A DNA stretch of 64,000 nucleotides from Bacillus methanolicus MGA3 (GCF_000724485.1 NZ_CP007739.1:2092843-2156842); one strand, 5' to 3'; counted from the stretch's first letter, positions 45,230 through 55,607 are shown. The notes: generated from the sequence alone by a model not told the origin. Program-made: numbers and translations.

Positions 45230-46192
45230 CTAAAATTTACGTTTGCCAATAAATTTTGCAATATCACGCAGTGCTTTTTTCGCTCGATTATCTGGCAGTT
45301 CTTTTAAAATCGCTAACGCTTTTTCCAAATAACGGTCGCTTACTGCCAAAGATCTTTCAATCGCACCCGAATTTTTAATAATCGACAGCAACTCTTTGAG
45401 TTCTTCCTGTCCCATATTTTCATGAACTCTCTCGATTTTTTTTCGGATATTTTCGTCTTTCATGGCAAATAAAACCGGCAGTGTAATATTTCCCTGCAGC
45501 AAATCCCCGCCTGCAGGTTTTCCGAGCTCTTTTTCTGTACCGGTAAAATCAAGTACATCATCCGTAATTTGAAAGGACATGCCAACAAAATAACCAAACC
45601 GGAAAAGCTTTTTATGGATTTCTTCATCTACTCCCGCCGCAATCGCCCCCAATTGACAACTAGCAGCTATTAACAAAGCCGTTTTTCTTTTGATGCGCCG
45701 GAAATAGTCTCTTAAATTCTGGTTAAATCTGTATTTATCTTTTATTTGTTCAATTTCCCCAATACATACTTCAACAATCGTATGTGAAAGTATTTTATGG
45801 GCAAGAGGGTTCTCAATTTTTGTCATTAATTCAAGTGAGCGGGCTAATATATAATCTCCCGTATACATGGCAATCCGGTTATCCCATTTTGCCTTTATCG
45901 TTGGTTTTCCGCGCCTGATCTGGGCATCATCGATCACGTCGTCGTGTACCAGTGTAGCTGAATGAAGCAATTCAAGTGCAACAGCTACATTTTTGATTAT
46001 ATTGATATCATAATTTCCAAACTTTCCTGCCAGCAATACAAAAACTGGGCGAATTCTTTTCCCCCCGGCCTGCAATAAATGCAGTGATGCTTGACGCAAT
46101 AAAGGAGACTTTGCTTGTATTGTCTCCTCCAATTCTTTTTCAACAATATTTAAATCCGAATTCAAAAATGAATACATCATTTTTAATTTCAT
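45230..46192 (-). CDS. hepT: Heptaprenyl diphosphate synthase, catalytic component II
   Basis: Elongates isoprenoid chains for the menaquinone side chain with HepS. Both Asp-rich motifs are present: LVHDDVIDDA (near 86) and FQITDDVLDF. The ATG at 46192 follows GGGTGG and gives 320 residues, equal to the B. subtilis subunit. The hepS-menG-hepT order is standard. Confidence 0.96.
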   Translation of the reverse strand: MKLKMMYSFLNSDLNIVEKELEETIQAKSPLLRQASLHLLQAGGKRIRPVFVLLAGKFGNYDINIIKNVAVALELLHSATLVHDDVIDDAQIRRGKPTIKAKWDNRIAMYTGDYILARSLELMTKIENPLAHKILSHTIVEVCIGEIEQIKDKYRFNQNLRDYFRRIKRKTALLIAASCQLGAIAAGVDEEIHKKLFRFGYFVGMSFQITDDVLDFTGTEKELGKPAGGDLLQGNITLPVLFAMKDENIRKKIERVHENMGQEELKELLSIIKNSGAIERSLAVSDRYLEKALAILKELPDNRAKKALRDIAKFIGKRKF

Positions 46193-46285
46193 TGTATCCA
46201 CCCAGCTTTATCATACTGTCATTTTCAGTTGCCTGAATTAATTAGTGCATTAGAAAATATCAATGCCCGGCCGCTCAATAATGGG

Positions 46286-46996
46286 TCAGGCATTTCTTTT
46301 TGATCCTAAATGAACAGCGGCTACCCCTCCGCTGTATGGCTTATAATGTACTTTGACAAAGCCCGCTTCTTCAAACATTTCTGCAAGTTCTTTCATTCCC
46401 GGAAACTCGCGCGCGGATTCCTGCAGCCAGGAATATTCATCATAGCTTTTTGCAAAGATTTTTCCGAAGAGCGGCATAATAAACCGAAAATAAAAATAGT
46501 ACAATTGTTTAAAGCCAAACATTGTCGGCTGTGAAGTTTCGAGGCAGACAGCGATGCCTCCGGATTTTAAAACCCGGTTCATTTCTCTTAACACTTGCAT
46601 ATAATCAGGGACATTTCTTAGACCAAAGCCAATTGTAACATAATCAAAAGAATGGTCAGGGAACGGAAGCTCCATTGCATTTCCGTGAATTAGTGAAACT
46701 TGATCAAATTTTTTACTTTTGACTTTTTCTTCTGCGATCTTCAGCATATTTTTGCTGAAATCAAGGCCAAAAACTTCTCCTTCGGGACCAACAGCTTCTG
46801 CAAGGGCAATCGTCCAATCCCCTGTGCCGCAACATACATCAAGAGCTTTGCTGCCCCTTTGGACATTCATCCGGTTCATCGTGTCTTTACGCCATCTTTT
46901 ATGCTGTTGAAAACTGATAACAGAATTCATCTTGTCGTAATTTTGATAAATTTTTTCAAAGACATGATGAACACGCTCTTCTTTAGATTGATGCAT
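46286..46996 (-). CDS. menG: Demethylmenaquinone methyltransferase
   Basis: A UbiE/MenG SAM methyltransferase completing menaquinone. Motif I is [14 protein letters not shown], followed by GLDFSKNML and the [16 protein letters not shown] block. The ATG at 46996 has AAGAAGGG upstream; 236 residues. It lies 7 bp after hepS. A hairpin AATGCC/GGCATT overlaps its 3' end without a T-run. Confidence 0.96.
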   Translation of the reverse strand: MHQSKEERVHHVFEKIYQNYDKMNSVISFQQHKRWRKDTMNRMNVQRGSKALDVCCGTGDWTIALAEAVGPEGEVFGLDFSKNMLKIAEEKVKSKKFDQVSLIHGNAMELPFPDHSFDYVTIGFGLRNVPDYMQVLREMNRVLKSGGIAVCLETSQPTMFGFKQLYYFYFRFIMPLFGKIFAKSYDEYSWLQESAREFPGMKELAEMFEEAGFVKVHYKPYSGGVAAVHLGSKRNA

Positions 46997-47003
46997 GTTA
47001 TTC

Positions 47004-47834
47004 TTACCCTTCTTCCACAAAAGTTTTTGCCAGCGAATGATGCTGATTCAAAATAGATAATGTTCTTTCCTTCAAAAGTTCATTTAGGAATGGTAATTTT
47101 TTAATTCCTTTTTCGATTAACTGCTTCGCAAATTCAATATAACGGTCACAAATCAACAATAGGAATCGTTGCTGCTCATTCGATAATTCTGACAAAGGCT
47201 GTTCATTTTTTGGGAAAACAAGCTTTTTTAATCCCTCGAATAAAATAGACGTCTCTTTATGTAAAAATTGTTTTTTCTCATTGATTAGCCGTTTAATAAA
47301 TAATAGATTTGAGGCGTATTCATCCCAGACATCCGCTTGAAAATACTCTGTCAGTTTTTCAAACAGAGATGACTCGATCATCTTTATACTATTCATTAAT
47401 TTATCGATACCGTCAGGATCCTTTTGGTATACGGAAATTTTATGTTCGTTTACATCCTTTATTCCTGCTGCTAAGATCCTTATTACATCAATACTATTTA
47501 TTTCGGATAAATGCTTATAATATAAACCGCTGTAATAATCACCGGCTAATACAGTGAGCTGGCGATTTTTCAAACTGTAATGAGTATCTTCCTGATTTTT
47601 GTTTTCTGTTACATGTTCATGGGTGTCAAGGGCAATTTGAATAAGCATCGTCGTTAAGACATAACTTTCCATCTCATCATTTGATATATTCAAATGATCC
47701 ATAAGGGAAACAAGCAAGAGCAGCTTGTCTTCATCGACCGTGGGAGCTTGAATATACTTCAGCAAATATGGATGTGACACGTATCGCATAATCTGCTCTT
47801 TAATTTTTGTCAGTTTCAATTGAATATCTTGCAA
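47004..47834 (-). CDS. hepS: Heptaprenyl diphosphate synthase, component I
   Basis: The small regulatory subunit of the two-component prenyl synthase. Collinear with B. subtilis Hep[26 protein letters not shown] and [16 protein letters not shown]. It lacks Asp-rich motifs, as expected. TTG at 47834 is preferred because AAGGGTG lies 6 nt upstream and the protein then starts MQDI as in B. subtilis (276 residues here). Confidence 0.92.
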   Translation of the reverse strand: MQDIQLKLTKIKEQIMRYVSHPYLLKYIQAPTVDEDKLLLLVSLMDHLNISNDEMESYVLTTMLIQIALDTHEHVTENKNQEDTHYSLKNRQLTVLAGDYYSGLYYKHLSEINSIDVIRILAAGIKDVNEHKISVYQKDPDGIDKLMNSIKMIESSLFEKLTEYFQADVWDEYASNLLFIKRLINEKKQFLHKETSILFEGLKKLVFPKNEQPLSELSNEQQRFLLLICDRYIEFAKQLIEKGIKKLPFLNELLKERTLSILNQHHSLAKTFVEEG

Positions 47835-48001
47835 ATCAATCACCCTTGTTTCCCGAATTATGTATTTCCATATAAGGATAGTAAAATGTAAGCATTTACC
47901 CGATACCGTACATTAAAGGCAGAGACAATTATACCATAAAAGAATTTATGATTGTGATTTCAGAATATAAAAAATTTTATAAATGATTTAAAAATCACCA
48001 A

Positions 48002-48235
48002 TTATTTTCCGCTTTCAATCTCCCCATTCGAAGTCATAATTTTTGCACGCCCTCTGATTTTGATTGCTGAAGTATGCTCCGTAAATTGAGCGATCATTAC
48101 CTCTCCTTTGTCAAGCTTCTCTGAATGGTGGAATCTCGTATCAATTCCTCTTGTTAACCCAATCACATTTACACCGTCATCCAATGCTTTTATAACAACA
48201 TAATCCCCATTTTGCAGGCTGCTCTTCTTTTCCAT
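48002..48235 (-). CDS. mtrB: trp RNA-binding attenuation protein (TRAP)
   Basis: A 77-residue TRAP subunit of the 11-mer ring that binds tryptophan and (G/U)AG repeats. Tryptophan- and RNA-contact regions are intact: [37 protein letters not shown] with the Lys and Arg of the KKR set. The ATG at 48235 follows GGGGTGAAG. It pairs with folE as in the B. subtilis mtr operon, though the trp operon is not in this window. Confidence 0.95.
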   Translation of the reverse strand: MEKKSSLQNGDYVVIKALDDGVNVIGLTRGIDTRFHHSEKLDKGEVMIAQFTEHTSAIKIRGRAKIMTSNGEIESGK

Positions 48236-48300
48236 TTTCTTCACCCCGACGAATTTTATGAAAGAATAAAAAACTCTAAGACCTTCTATTCTTCATGAGA

Positions 48301-48867
48301 TTAATTCTTGATTAAAGAGAGCACTTCGGCCCGTGCACGTGCATCGTTTTGTAAAATTCCTCGAACCGCAGACGTAACTGTTTTTGAACCTGGTTTTTTA
48401 ACTCCCCGCATTGTCATACACATATGTTCTGCTTCCACAACAACCATAACTCCATGAGGGTCAAGCTTTTCCATGATTGAATTGGCAATCGTCGAAGTAA
48501 TTCTTTCTTGCAGCTGCGGTCTCCTAGCAACAGCTTCAACAGCTCTTGCAAGTTTGCTTAGACCTGTCACTTTCCCATTTCTTGGAATATACGCAACGTG
48601 TGCATGTCCGAAAAATGGAACAAGATGATGTTCACACATGGAATAGAATGGGATATCTTTAACAAGCACTAATTCTTCATGCTCTTCTCCAAAAACTGTT
48701 TCAAAATATTCTTTAGGATCTTGATTTAAACCGGAAAACACTTCCTCATACATTTTTGCTACACGTTTTGGAGTATCAATCAAACCTTCTCGGTTTGGGT
48801 CTTCTCCGATCGCTTCTAATATTAAACGTACCGCTTCTTCAATTTGGGCACGATTGATATTCGACAT
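48301..48867 (-). CDS. folE: GTP cyclohydrolase I
   Basis: The first step of folate synthesis (mtrA in B. subtilis). The 188-residue enzyme has zinc ligands in [12 protein letters not shown] and [10 protein letters not shown], plus [12 protein letters not shown] and [12 protein letters not shown] at 48867 is chosen: AGGAGG is 7 nt upstream and the GTG one codon earlier is too close. Confidence 0.97.
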   Translation of the reverse strand: MSNINRAQIEEAVRLILEAIGEDPNREGLIDTPKRVAKMYEEVFSGLNQDPKEYFETVFGEEHEELVLVKDIPFYSMCEHHLVPFFGHAHVAYIPRNGKVTGLSKLARAVEAVARRPQLQERITSTIANSIMEKLDPHGVMVVVEAEHMCMTMRGVKKPGSKTVTSAVRGILQNDARARAEVLSLIKN

Positions 48868-48928
48868 CACATATCCTCCTACTACTAAATCAATACAATA
48901 CTAACAATCGAACACAGTTTTTATTTTC

Positions 48929-49038
48929 CCGATCCGCCGCCTTGCCCCTCAAGGCCCCTTCAGTCCTGCCAATGAAGTCAAAAGGTGATTTCATTGTTTG
49001 GGCACAAACCGCTTGCCGGGGCTCAGCAGCCGGATCGG
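48929..49038 (-). other. Long imperfect hairpin between hbs and folE
   Basis: A ~110-nt three-tier inverted structure. The outer stem is CCGATCCG / CGGATCGG, the middle pairs GCCCC / GGGGC and CAAG / CTTG, and the inner hairpin CAATGAA-a-TCA / TGA-c-TTCATTG has a 5-nt loop. No ORF. It could be a repeat element or an untranslated RNA. Confidence 0.55.
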
Positions 49039-49098
49039 CTTTTCATATTAACATTACCATCTTAGCATAACCATTTTAGTACAAGCAAAATTGAAAAT

Positions 49099-49131
49099 GC
49101 AAAAGGCCACGGAATTCCGCAGCCTTTTGCT
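49099..49131 (-). terminator. Terminator of hbs
   Basis: Minus strand: AAAAGGCTGCGG / CCGTGGCCTTTT stem around AATT. Confidence 0.75.
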
Positions 49132-49159
49132 AAGCATAGCATTAAGCACCTGTATGTAA

Positions 49160-49432
49160 TTATTTAACAGCATCTTTAAGCGCTTTACCTGGTTTGAAAG
49201 CAGGAACTTTGCTTGCAGCGATTTCGATTTCTTCACCGGTTTGAGGGTTCCGGCCTTTACGGGCAGCGCGCTCACGTACTTCAAAGTTTCCGAAACCGAT
49301 CAATTGTACTTTATCACCATTTTTCAAAGCTTCTAAGATTGCATCGAAAACAGCATCAACTGCTTTAGTAGCGTCCTTTTTTGATAACTCAGTAGCTTCT
49401 GCAACTGCATTAATTAATTCTGTCTTATTCAT
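49160..49432 (-). CDS. hbs: DNA-binding protein HU
   Basis: A 90-residue HU nucleoid protein: [12 protein letters not shown] start, [21 protein letters not shown] arm including the Pro that intercalates DNA, and [13 protein letters not shown] end. The ATG at 49432 has AGGAGGTG upstream. Probably highly expressed from its own promoter(s) in the upstream gap. Confidence 0.98.
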   Translation of the reverse strand: MNKTELINAVAEATELSKKDATKAVDAVFDAILEALKNGDKVQLIGFGNFEVRERAARKGRNPQTGEEIEIAASKVPAFKPGKALKDAVK

Positions 49433-49649
49433 GCCTTTCACCTCCTCCCAAAAAGTCAAGGAAAAACTCAGTAAAAGTATGCCTCTTACCTACATTTCTA
49501 AACAAAATTGCCGAATTCTATACATTGTGGAATATTTTTGTTTAACTCAGCCCCTATATTAAATGATTACGAGCTGGCTTTCAATCTACTTTTAGCAAAA
49601 ACCCTTTAATCATAAGGGTTAGAGCCCCCACAACATGAATTCTGTTAAA

Positions 49650-49678
49650 AGATTATCACATTCATTTACGCATATCAA
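49650..49678 (-). promoter_or_regulatory. Candidate hbs promoter
   Basis: Minus strand TTGATA (49678-49673), 17-bp spacer, TAATCT (49655-49650). The -10 is imperfect. The 579-bp hbs-spoIVA gap otherwise holds the repeat at 49797-49983 and the spoIVA terminator. Confidence 0.4.
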
Positions 49679-49796
49679 GAAATATTCATGAAATAATGGT
49701 AATGTTTTCATTCTTATAACACAATTGTAATAAAGATCGCCCTATTTTATAACCTGATGAAAGCCCAATTGTTTTATCTTTTTGAATCCTAATCCA

Positions 49797-49983
49797 CAAA
49801 AAACGTGCATGAGTTTAAAACTCCAATCCCTAATATGAAAATTGGTCTCATTTAAAAACATTAATAAGGCGGTGTGAGCGGAGCCAAGCTAAAAAAATTT
49901 ACAAAGCTAAAACATGTATATAGCTAAAAATAGCTTCCCATTCCTTTTTTAGTTAGCGCAGCTCCGCCCCTTTTCCACAAAAA
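49797..49983. repeat. ~190-bp dispersed repeat, copy A
   Basis: Starts AAAAACGTGCATGAGTTTAA, has a GAGTTTAAAACTC palindrome, CCCTAATATGAAAATTGGTC, AATAAGGCGGTGTGAGCGGA, TTACAAAGCTAAAACATG, and ends GCGCAGCTCCGCCCCTTTTC. It aligns along its whole length with copy B (52748-52947), same orientation. GGCGG near the middle can pair with CCGCC near the end. Confidence 0.8.
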
Positions 49984-50008
49984 AAGACTCCCGAATAGGA
50001 GTCTTATT
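49978..50008 (-). terminator. Terminator of spoIVA
   Basis: Minus strand: AAGACTCC / GGAGTCTT stem with a 6-nt loop and T7. Confidence 0.85.
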
Positions 50009-50011
50009 TTC

Positions 50012-51490
50012 TTATAATATGATGGCAATTAGTCCGCCTGAACCTTCATTGATGATTCGCTCGAGAGTTTCCTTTAATTTGTATCGGGCATTCTCTGGCA
50101 TTAACGAAAGTTTTGCCTGAATCCCTTCTCTGACAATTGAATTTAAGCTGCGGCCGAATATATCTGAATTCCAAATGGATAACGGGTCTTCCTCAAAATC
50201 TTGCATTAAGTAACGGACCAATTCTTCGCTTTGCTTTTCCGATCCAATGATCGGTGCAAATTCAGATTCTACATCAACCTTAATCATATGAATAGATGGT
50301 GCAACGGCTTTAAGGCGAACACCGAATCTTGGTCCTTGGCGAATGATTTGCGGCTCATCAAGGCTCATATCAGTTATGGATGGAGCAGCAATTCCATATC
50401 CGGTTTGTTTTACCATTTTTAAAGCATCAGAGATTTGGTCATACTCCGCTTTTGCATAGGCAAAATCCTGCATTAGTTCAAGCAAATGATCTTTTCCGCG
50501 GATTTCAACCCCAACGATTTCTTTTAAGATGTCATCATAAAGATCATCCGGGGCATATAAATCGATTTCTGCGACACCTTGCCCCATTTCAATTCCGGCA
50601 AGGCTTGCACGGTCGATAAATTCAAAATCATTGAACTGATGGACAACACGGTCCACATCTCTTAATCTCTTAATATCTTTAACGGTTTCCTTAACGGCTT
50701 CTTGATAGTTTTCACGCAGCCAATGGTCTTCACGAAGAACCATAACCCAACTCGGAAGATTCACATTCACTTCAAGTACCGGGAATTCGTATAGAGCCTC
50801 ACGAAGAACATTTAAGACATCACTTTCACGCATGCTTTCGACACTCATTGCCAGTACAGGTATATCGTACTTTTCATTTAATTGGCTGCGGAGCGTTTCC
50901 GTATTTGGGTGGTAAGGCTGGGCACTATTTATGACTATGATAAACGGTTTCCCTACCTCTTTCAGCTCTTCAATTACCCTCTCTTCCGCTTCAAGATAAT
51001 TTTCACGTGGAATTTCGCCAATTGTACCGTCCGTTGTAATAACGACACCGATCGTTGAATGCTCCTGTATAACTTTTCTTGTTCCAATTTCTGCTGCTTC
51101 ATGGAATGGAATTGGCTCTTCATACCAAGGAGTTGTAATCATGCGAGGCCCGTTTTCATCTTCGTACCCTTTCGCTCCGGGTACAGTATAGCCAACACAA
51201 TCAACAAGACGGATATTCACATCCAGACCCTCATCAACATGAACGGTTGCGGCCTGGTTTGGAACAAATTTTGGTTCTGTTGTCATAATGGTTTTACCGG
51301 CTGCGCTTTGCGGAAGTTCATCCTGTGTCCGAGCACGGTCTGCTTCGTTGCTTATATTCGGTAAAACTACAAGTTCCATGAATTTCTTGATAAAAGTAGA
51401 TTTACCTGTTCTAACTGCTCCTACAACTCCTAAATAAATATCGCCGCCGGTTCTTTCGGCAATATCTTTAAAAATATCTATCTTTTCCAA
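50012..51490 (-). CDS. spoIVA: Stage IV sporulation protein A, coat ATPase
   Basis: The morphogenetic ATPase that polymerises on the forespore to found the coat basement layer. The 492-residue protein has Walker A GAVRTGKSTFI near residue 25, a TRAFAC GTPase-like domain, and the C-terminal LERIINEGSGGLIAIIL that binds SpoVM. TTG start behind GGAGGGGAGAG. Very close to B. subtilis SpoIVA across its length. Expected sigma-E control; I did not find a convincing promoter by eye. Confidence 0.98.
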   Translation of the reverse strand: MEKIDIFKDIAERTGGDIYLGVVGAVRTGKSTFIKKFMELVVLPNISNEADRARTQDELPQSAAGKTIMTTEPKFVPNQAATVHVDEGLDVNIRLVDCVGYTVPGAKGYEDENGPRMITTPWYEEPIPFHEAAEIGTRKVIQEHSTIGVVITTDGTIGEIPRENYLEAEERVIEELKEVGKPFIIVINSAQPYHPNTETLRSQLNEKYDIPVLAMSVESMRESDVLNVLREALYEFPVLEVNVNLPSWVMVLREDHWLRENYQEAVKETVKDIKRLRDVDRVVHQFNDFEFIDRASLAGIEMGQGVAEIDLYAPDDLYDDILKEIVGVEIRGKDHLLELMQDFAYAKAEYDQISDALKMVKQTGYGIAAPSITDMSLDEPQIIRQGPRFGVRLKAVAPSIHMIKVDVESEFAPIIGSEKQSEELVRYLMQDFEEDPLSIWNSDIFGRSLNSIVREGIQAKLSLMPENARYKLKETLERIINEGSGGLIAIIL

Positions 51491-51686
51491 GTGCTCTCCC
51501 CTCCCGAATGAGTTAGTGGGATAAATTTATCCATTTAGGTAATTTTGGACATTATATGTTTATGATGTTGTCCTATTATGATATGACTGTTTTCTAAAAA
51601 TTTTTGCCTCCTTATCAGAAACTTTTATCCTTTTTACATGAATCGATCATATTCTTTCAATATATTAATTAATTTAGGGATTCAAT

Positions 51687-51734
51687 AAAAAAAAAAACCC
51701 TCTCCTACAATATATTTTGCAGAAGAAGGGTTAT
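51687..51734 (-). terminator. Terminator of yphE-yphF
   Basis: Minus strand: AACCCTTCTTCTGC / GTAGGAGAGGGTT stem, ~13-nt loop, then T10. Confidence 0.75.
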
Positions 51735-51736
51735 GA

Positions 51737-52447
51737 CTATTTCACCAAAAAGATTGGATCCTTTGTTTTTGGATCAATTGTATAAGGCAACGAATATGCC
51801 GGTACAAATACAGAATTTTTGACTAATAATTCCCGAATATCATCACCTGGTTTATAAGAGTGTTTTGCAGTTTGCAGCGCTTTATATAAATCACTCCGAT
51901 AATCAACAAATACTTCGGCATTTCCAGTTATCACGAGAGGCAGGTTTTGATTTGAATAAGGGCTCTTCACAACCGGTTCTTCTTTAAACCCCAGTTTCTT
52001 GAAATCAATTGAATAAACATTATCAGCTAACTTTTCTTTATATGGAGGATAGCCATTCGCTCTTATCCGTATCATTACATCTCTGATTGTTTCAGCAATT
52101 CTTAGATCAAATATTTTCACCGTTGGCTTTGTTTCGACGTCCACAAGGACATATTGAAAAATCCCCCCGTTTTCAAAGCTGTTGCCTGGAGGTTCTGCCA
52201 TATATTTCGGCACAAGTTTTTGAAAATCAATCGGATATTTTTGATAAATTGGTGTCGATGCATCTCTCGTTTTTATTGGCAAAATTCCGCCATTATCCTT
52301 CTGAAATCGATCAACAGCACTTTGTACAGATTTCACTTGATCCTCATACGGCACTTGGTTTTCAGCAAGCTTATCTTGAGGATACAGGCAGCCTGAAAGA
52401 ATTACAGACAATATGATTAGTAATGAAAAAAGCATTCCTTTTTTCAA
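51737..52447 (-). CDS. yphF: YphF lipoprotein
   Basis: A 236-residue lipoprotein with a signal peptide and lipobox LSGC (Cys19 acylated). The mature part has VPYEDQVKSVQSAVDRF and DYRSDLYKALQTA, matching YphF. TTG start behind AAAGGA at long spacing. Downstream of yphE and upstream of spoIVA as in B. subtilis, which suggests a sporulation-linked role (inference). Function unknown. Confidence 0.9.
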   Translation of the reverse strand: MKKGMLFSLLIILSVILSGCLYPQDKLAENQVPYEDQVKSVQSAVDRFQKDNGGILPIKTRDASTPIYQKYPIDFQKLVPKYMAEPPGNSFENGGIFQYVLVDVETKPTVKIFDLRIAETIRDVMIRIRANGYPPYKEKLADNVYSIDFKKLGFKEEPVVKSPYSNQNLPLVITGNAEVFVDYRSDLYKALQTAKHSYKPGDDIRELLVKNSVFVPAYSLPYTIDPKTKDPIFLVK

Positions 52448-52476
52448 AAAACATCAATCCTTTAGTCTATGTATTA

Positions 52477-52674
52477 TTAACTGGTAGGCCCGCTGATCAC
52501 AATTAGAAACATAATGATTCCAGCTAGAATCATAAATACATACGCAATTAGCGCAGTTATGATTCGAAACACGCCTTTTAATTTATAACGGCTAAAATAA
52601 ATAGAGATAATAGAAATAATCATAAATCCCATTGCACCAAAGGAAATCCACATTTTCATTAAACCAGGTGACAT
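52477..52674 (-). CDS. yphE: YphE small membrane protein (DUF2768)
   Basis: A 65-residue protein with two hydrophobic helices (about 7-28 and 38-60) joined by a basic loop SRYKLKG, matching YphE/DUF2768. ATG at 52674 follows AAAGGAG; a GTG three codons upstream overlaps that site. Function unknown. Confidence 0.88.
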   Translation of the reverse strand: MSPGLMKMWISFGAMGFMIISIISIYFSRYKLKGVFRIITALIAYVFMILAGIIMFLIVISGPTS

Positions 52675-52747
52675 AATAACCACTCCTTTTCAGTTATGTA
52701 TTATATCATAGGTGCAACGACAAAAAACAACATCATCAATTAAATTG

Positions 52748-52947
52748 AAAAAACGAGCATGAGTTTTAAACTCTCAGCCCTAAAATGGAAATAGACTTTA
52801 TTTTAAAACATAACTAACATAATAAGGCGGTGTGAGCGAAGCCAGGCACAAAATAATTACAAAGCTAAACCATGCATCTTGCTGAAAATAGGTTGCCATT
52901 TCTATTTTTGTCAGCGCAGCTCCAGCCCTTTTCCATCCACAAAAAAA
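52748..52947. repeat. ~190-bp dispersed repeat, copy B
   Basis: Aligns with copy A: AAAACGAGCATGAGTTTTAA, CCCTAAAATGGAAATAGAC, AATAAGGCGGTGTGAGCGAA, ATTACAAAGCTAAACCATG, GTCAGCGCAGCTCCAGCCC. It lies between yphE and the gpsA terminator; with copy A it brackets spoIVA-yphF-yphE. Confidence 0.8.
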
Positions 52948-52987
52948 TGACTGAAATAAAGGTAGGGGCAGCACCTTTACTTCAGCC
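52941..52987 (-). terminator. Terminator downstream of gpsA
   Basis: Minus strand: CTGAAGTAAAGGT / ACCTTTATTTCAG stem, 9-nt loop, then TCATTTTTTT. Confidence 0.85.
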
Positions 52988-53121
52988 TAAATTCGACTAA
53001 AATACCCAAAGACCCAGTTCAATTTACCAGTTTGCTTCGTTGCATAGTATGCGAACAGCAATACAATCGCATCCTCTAATGCCCATATATTAGAAATAAT
53101 CTTCTGTCTAACTCCGTGTTT
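52987..53121 (-). other. Open stretch after the gpsA stop
   Basis: Directly after the gpsA TAA, the same frame stays open for 43 codons, ending TAG at 52987, and includes the hydrophobic ALEDAIVLLFAYYATKQTG. No start codon with a ribosome site was found. It may be a gene remnant or chance. Confidence 0.3.
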
Positions 53122-54168
53122 TTATTCTTTTAAGTCAAGAACATTAACCAAATCTTCCATTTCGTGTGTTTTTCCCCTGGCCATTAACGTATCTACTGCA
53201 TCTTTAGGGTTCACACCGTTAAATAAAACATTAAATAACGCGTCAGATATCGGCATTTTGACGTCATATTTTCTGGCAAGCTGATGGGCCGCCTTCGTAG
53301 TGCGGACACCTTCAACAACCATACCCATATTATTTAAGACCTCTTCGAGATTTTTACCTTTCCCGAGAAGGTTCCCGGCCCGCCAATTTCGAGAATGAAC
53401 GCTTGTACATGTAACAATTAAATCGCCAAGTCCGGCGAGGCCTGAAAATGTTAAAGGATTTGCACCCATTTTCGTACCGAGACGGGCTATTTCCGCTAGA
53501 CCTCTTGTGATCAAGGCAGCCTTTGCATTATCACCATAGCCAAGTCCGTCTGAGATTCCGGCCGCGAGTGCAATTATATTCTTAAGTGCTCCCCCTATCT
53601 CTACACCGATAAGGTCAGGATTTGTATATACCCGGAAATATTGATTAATAAATAAATCCTGAATTTTTTCAGCTGCATTCATATTTTTAGAAGAAACAGT
53701 AACAGTCGTCGGATGGCGGAGGCTGACTTCTTCAGCATGGCTCGGACCTGAAAGAACAACAACATCTTTTAAAAGTGTATCCGGCATTTCTTCTTCGATC
53801 ATTTCTGATATGCGCATCAAAGTATCTGGCTCAATTCCTTTGCTGACATGGACAATTGTTAACGGAGTTTCTTGAACTTCTCTTATTTTCCCGAGAACTT
53901 CCCGAATTGCTTTTGTAGGTACGGCTAAGATGGCCACTTCAATGTCTTTCAAAACTTCTTTAAGAGAAGAATATCCAATAATAGATTCCGGCAAAGATAT
54001 GCCAGGTAAATATTTTTGATTTGTATGCGCCCGATTGATTTCTTCTATTTGAGAAGGCTTGTGTCCCCAAATCCTGACTTCATGACCGTTATCGGCTAGT
54101 ACCATTGCAAGTGCTGTTCCCCAGCTTCCTGCACCGATCACCGCTACTTTTTCTTTTTGCCGTTCCAC
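53122..54168 (-). CDS. gpsA: Glycerol-3-phosphate dehydrogenase (NAD(P)+)
   Basis: Makes sn-glycerol-3-phosphate for phospholipids. N-terminal [48 protein letters not shown] with the catalytic Lys, and [13 protein letters not shown] at 54168 is the only plausible start; the AAAGG site is 12 nt away, unusually far. It lies 20 bp after der, as in B. subtilis. Confidence 0.96.
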   Translation of the reverse strand: MERQKEKVAVIGAGSWGTALAMVLADNGHEVRIWGHKPSQIEEINRAHTNQKYLPGISLPESIIGYSSLKEVLKDIEVAILAVPTKAIREVLGKIREVQETPLTIVHVSKGIEPDTLMRISEMIEEEMPDTLLKDVVVLSGPSHAEEVSLRHPTTVTVSSKNMNAAEKIQDLFINQYFRVYTNPDLIGVEIGGALKNIIALAAGISDGLGYGDNAKAALITRGLAEIARLGTKMGANPLTFSGLAGLGDLIVTCTSVHSRNWRAGNLLGKGKNLEEVLNNMGMVVEGVRTTKAAHQLARKYDVKMPISDALFNVLFNGVNPKDAVDTLMARGKTHEMEDLVNVLDLKE

Positions 54169-54188
54169 CTCATATCACAACCTTTACC

Positions 54189-55499
54189 TTATTTTCTTTC
54201 TCTCGCAAAAATTTTGATTGGTGTACCTTCAAAACCGAAGGCATCTCTAATTCGATTTTCAAGAAATCTTTCATAAGAAAAGTGCAGCAGCTCCGGATCA
54301 TTAACAAAAACGACAAATGTCGGGGGCTTTACAGCAACTTGTGTAGTATAAAAGATTTTCAGCCGTCTTCCCTTGTCTGTCGGGGTTGGATTCATGGCAA
54401 CCGCATCCATAATGACATCATTCAATACACTAGTTTCAACGCGAAGAGCATGATTTTCACTTGCCATATTAATCATTGGCATCAATGTGTGAATTCTCTT
54501 TTTCGTTTTAGCTGATAAGAAAACGATCGGAGCATAATCCAAAAACTGAAAATGATCGCGAATTTTTTGTTCAAACTCCTTCATCGTTTTTTCATCTTTC
54601 TCAACCGCATCCCACTTATTTACGACAATCACTACGGCCCGGCCTGCTTCATGTGCATATCCTGCAATCCTCTTGTCCTGTTCAATAATCCCTTCTTCCC
54701 CGTTTAATACTACAAGTACAACGTCTGATCGTTCAATCGCTCTTAATGCTCTTAAAACACTGTATTTTTCAGTTGTTTCATAAATCTTTCCTTTTTTGCG
54801 CATTCCTGCTGTATCAATAATGACATATTTCTGTCCGTTATACGTATAAGGGGAGTCAATAGCATCTCTTGTTGTACCGGCAATATCACTGACAATTACC
54901 CGTTCTTCTCCCAGTAAAGCATTTACAAGTGAAGATTTTCCCACATTCGGCCGGCCGATTAAGCAGAATTTAATAACATCATCGTCATATTCATCTTCCT
55001 GCTTCCTCGGAAAATGTTTTGCTACTTCATCGAGTAAATCTCCCAATCCAAGTCCGTGTGTGCCAGAAATTGGAATTGGTTCACCAAAACCAAGGGAATA
55101 AAAATCATAAATTTGATCGCGCATATCAGGATTGTCGACTTTATTTACAGCAAGTACAACAGGCTTTCTTGATTTATACAGGATTTTCGCAACTTCTTCG
55201 TCTGCCGCAGTAACCCCTTCCCGTCCATTTGTGATAAAAATAATGACATCTGCTTCATTAATGGCAATTTCAGCCTGCTGGCGGATTTGTTCAAGAAACG
55301 GCTCATCTCCGATATCGATGCCACCCGTGTCAATAATATTGAAATCATGTGTTAACCATTCAGCTGAACTATAAATCCGGTCACGAGTTACACCCGGTAT
55401 ATCTTCGACTATTGATATCCGCTCGCCGACAATGCGGTTAAAAATCGTTGACTTTCCAACATTAGGACGGCCGACAATGGCTACAACTGGTTTCGCCAT
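54189..55499 (-). CDS. der: Ribosome-assembly GTPase Der (EngA)
   Basis: A two-GTPase-domain protein for 50S assembly. G1 motifs are GRPNVGKST (about 9-17) and GRPNVGKSS (about 182-190), with NKVD and NKWD guanine-specificity motifs; a C-terminal KH-like domain ends [17 protein letters not shown] at 55499 gives 436 residues; the ATG at 55508 is inside the AAAGGA site. Confidence 0.98.
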   Translation of the reverse strand: MAKPVVAIVGRPNVGKSTIFNRIVGERISIVEDIPGVTRDRIYSSAEWLTHDFNIIDTGGIDIGDEPFLEQIRQQAEIAINEADVIIFITNGREGVTAADEEVAKILYKSRKPVVLAVNKVDNPDMRDQIYDFYSLGFGEPIPISGTHGLGLGDLLDEVAKHFPRKQEDEYDDDVIKFCLIGRPNVGKSSLVNALLGEERVIVSDIAGTTRDAIDSPYTYNGQKYVIIDTAGMRKKGKIYETTEKYSVLRALRAIERSDVVLVVLNGEEGIIEQDKRIAGYAHEAGRAVVIVVNKWDAVEKDEKTMKEFEQKIRDHFQFLDYAPIVFLSAKTKKRIHTLMPMINMASENHALRVETSVLNDVIMDAVAMNPTPTDKGRRLKIFYTTQVAVKPPTFVVFVNDPELLHFSYERFLENRIRDAFGFEGTPIKIFARERK

Positions 55500-55575
55500 G
55501 CATTTCATCCTTTCATATATAAAATATATTTTTGCTTTTTTTTCATCCGGTTTCTTGTCGTCTTCATAAACATAA

Positions 55576-55607
55576 TAAAGAAACCCTTCAAATGAAAGAA
55601 GGGTCTA
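55576..55607 (-). terminator. Terminator upstream of der
   Basis: Minus strand: GACCCTTC / GAAGGGTT stem, 8-nt loop, then TCTTTATT. It closes the yphA-YIEGIA unit. Confidence 0.65.

Noticed and set aside
48871..49159. A riboswitch upstream of folE
   Set aside because: The hairpin at 48929-49038 lies upstream of folE, but its fold does not resemble any known folate or tetrahydrofolate riboswitch I can recall, and no terminator or anti-terminator pair is visible.
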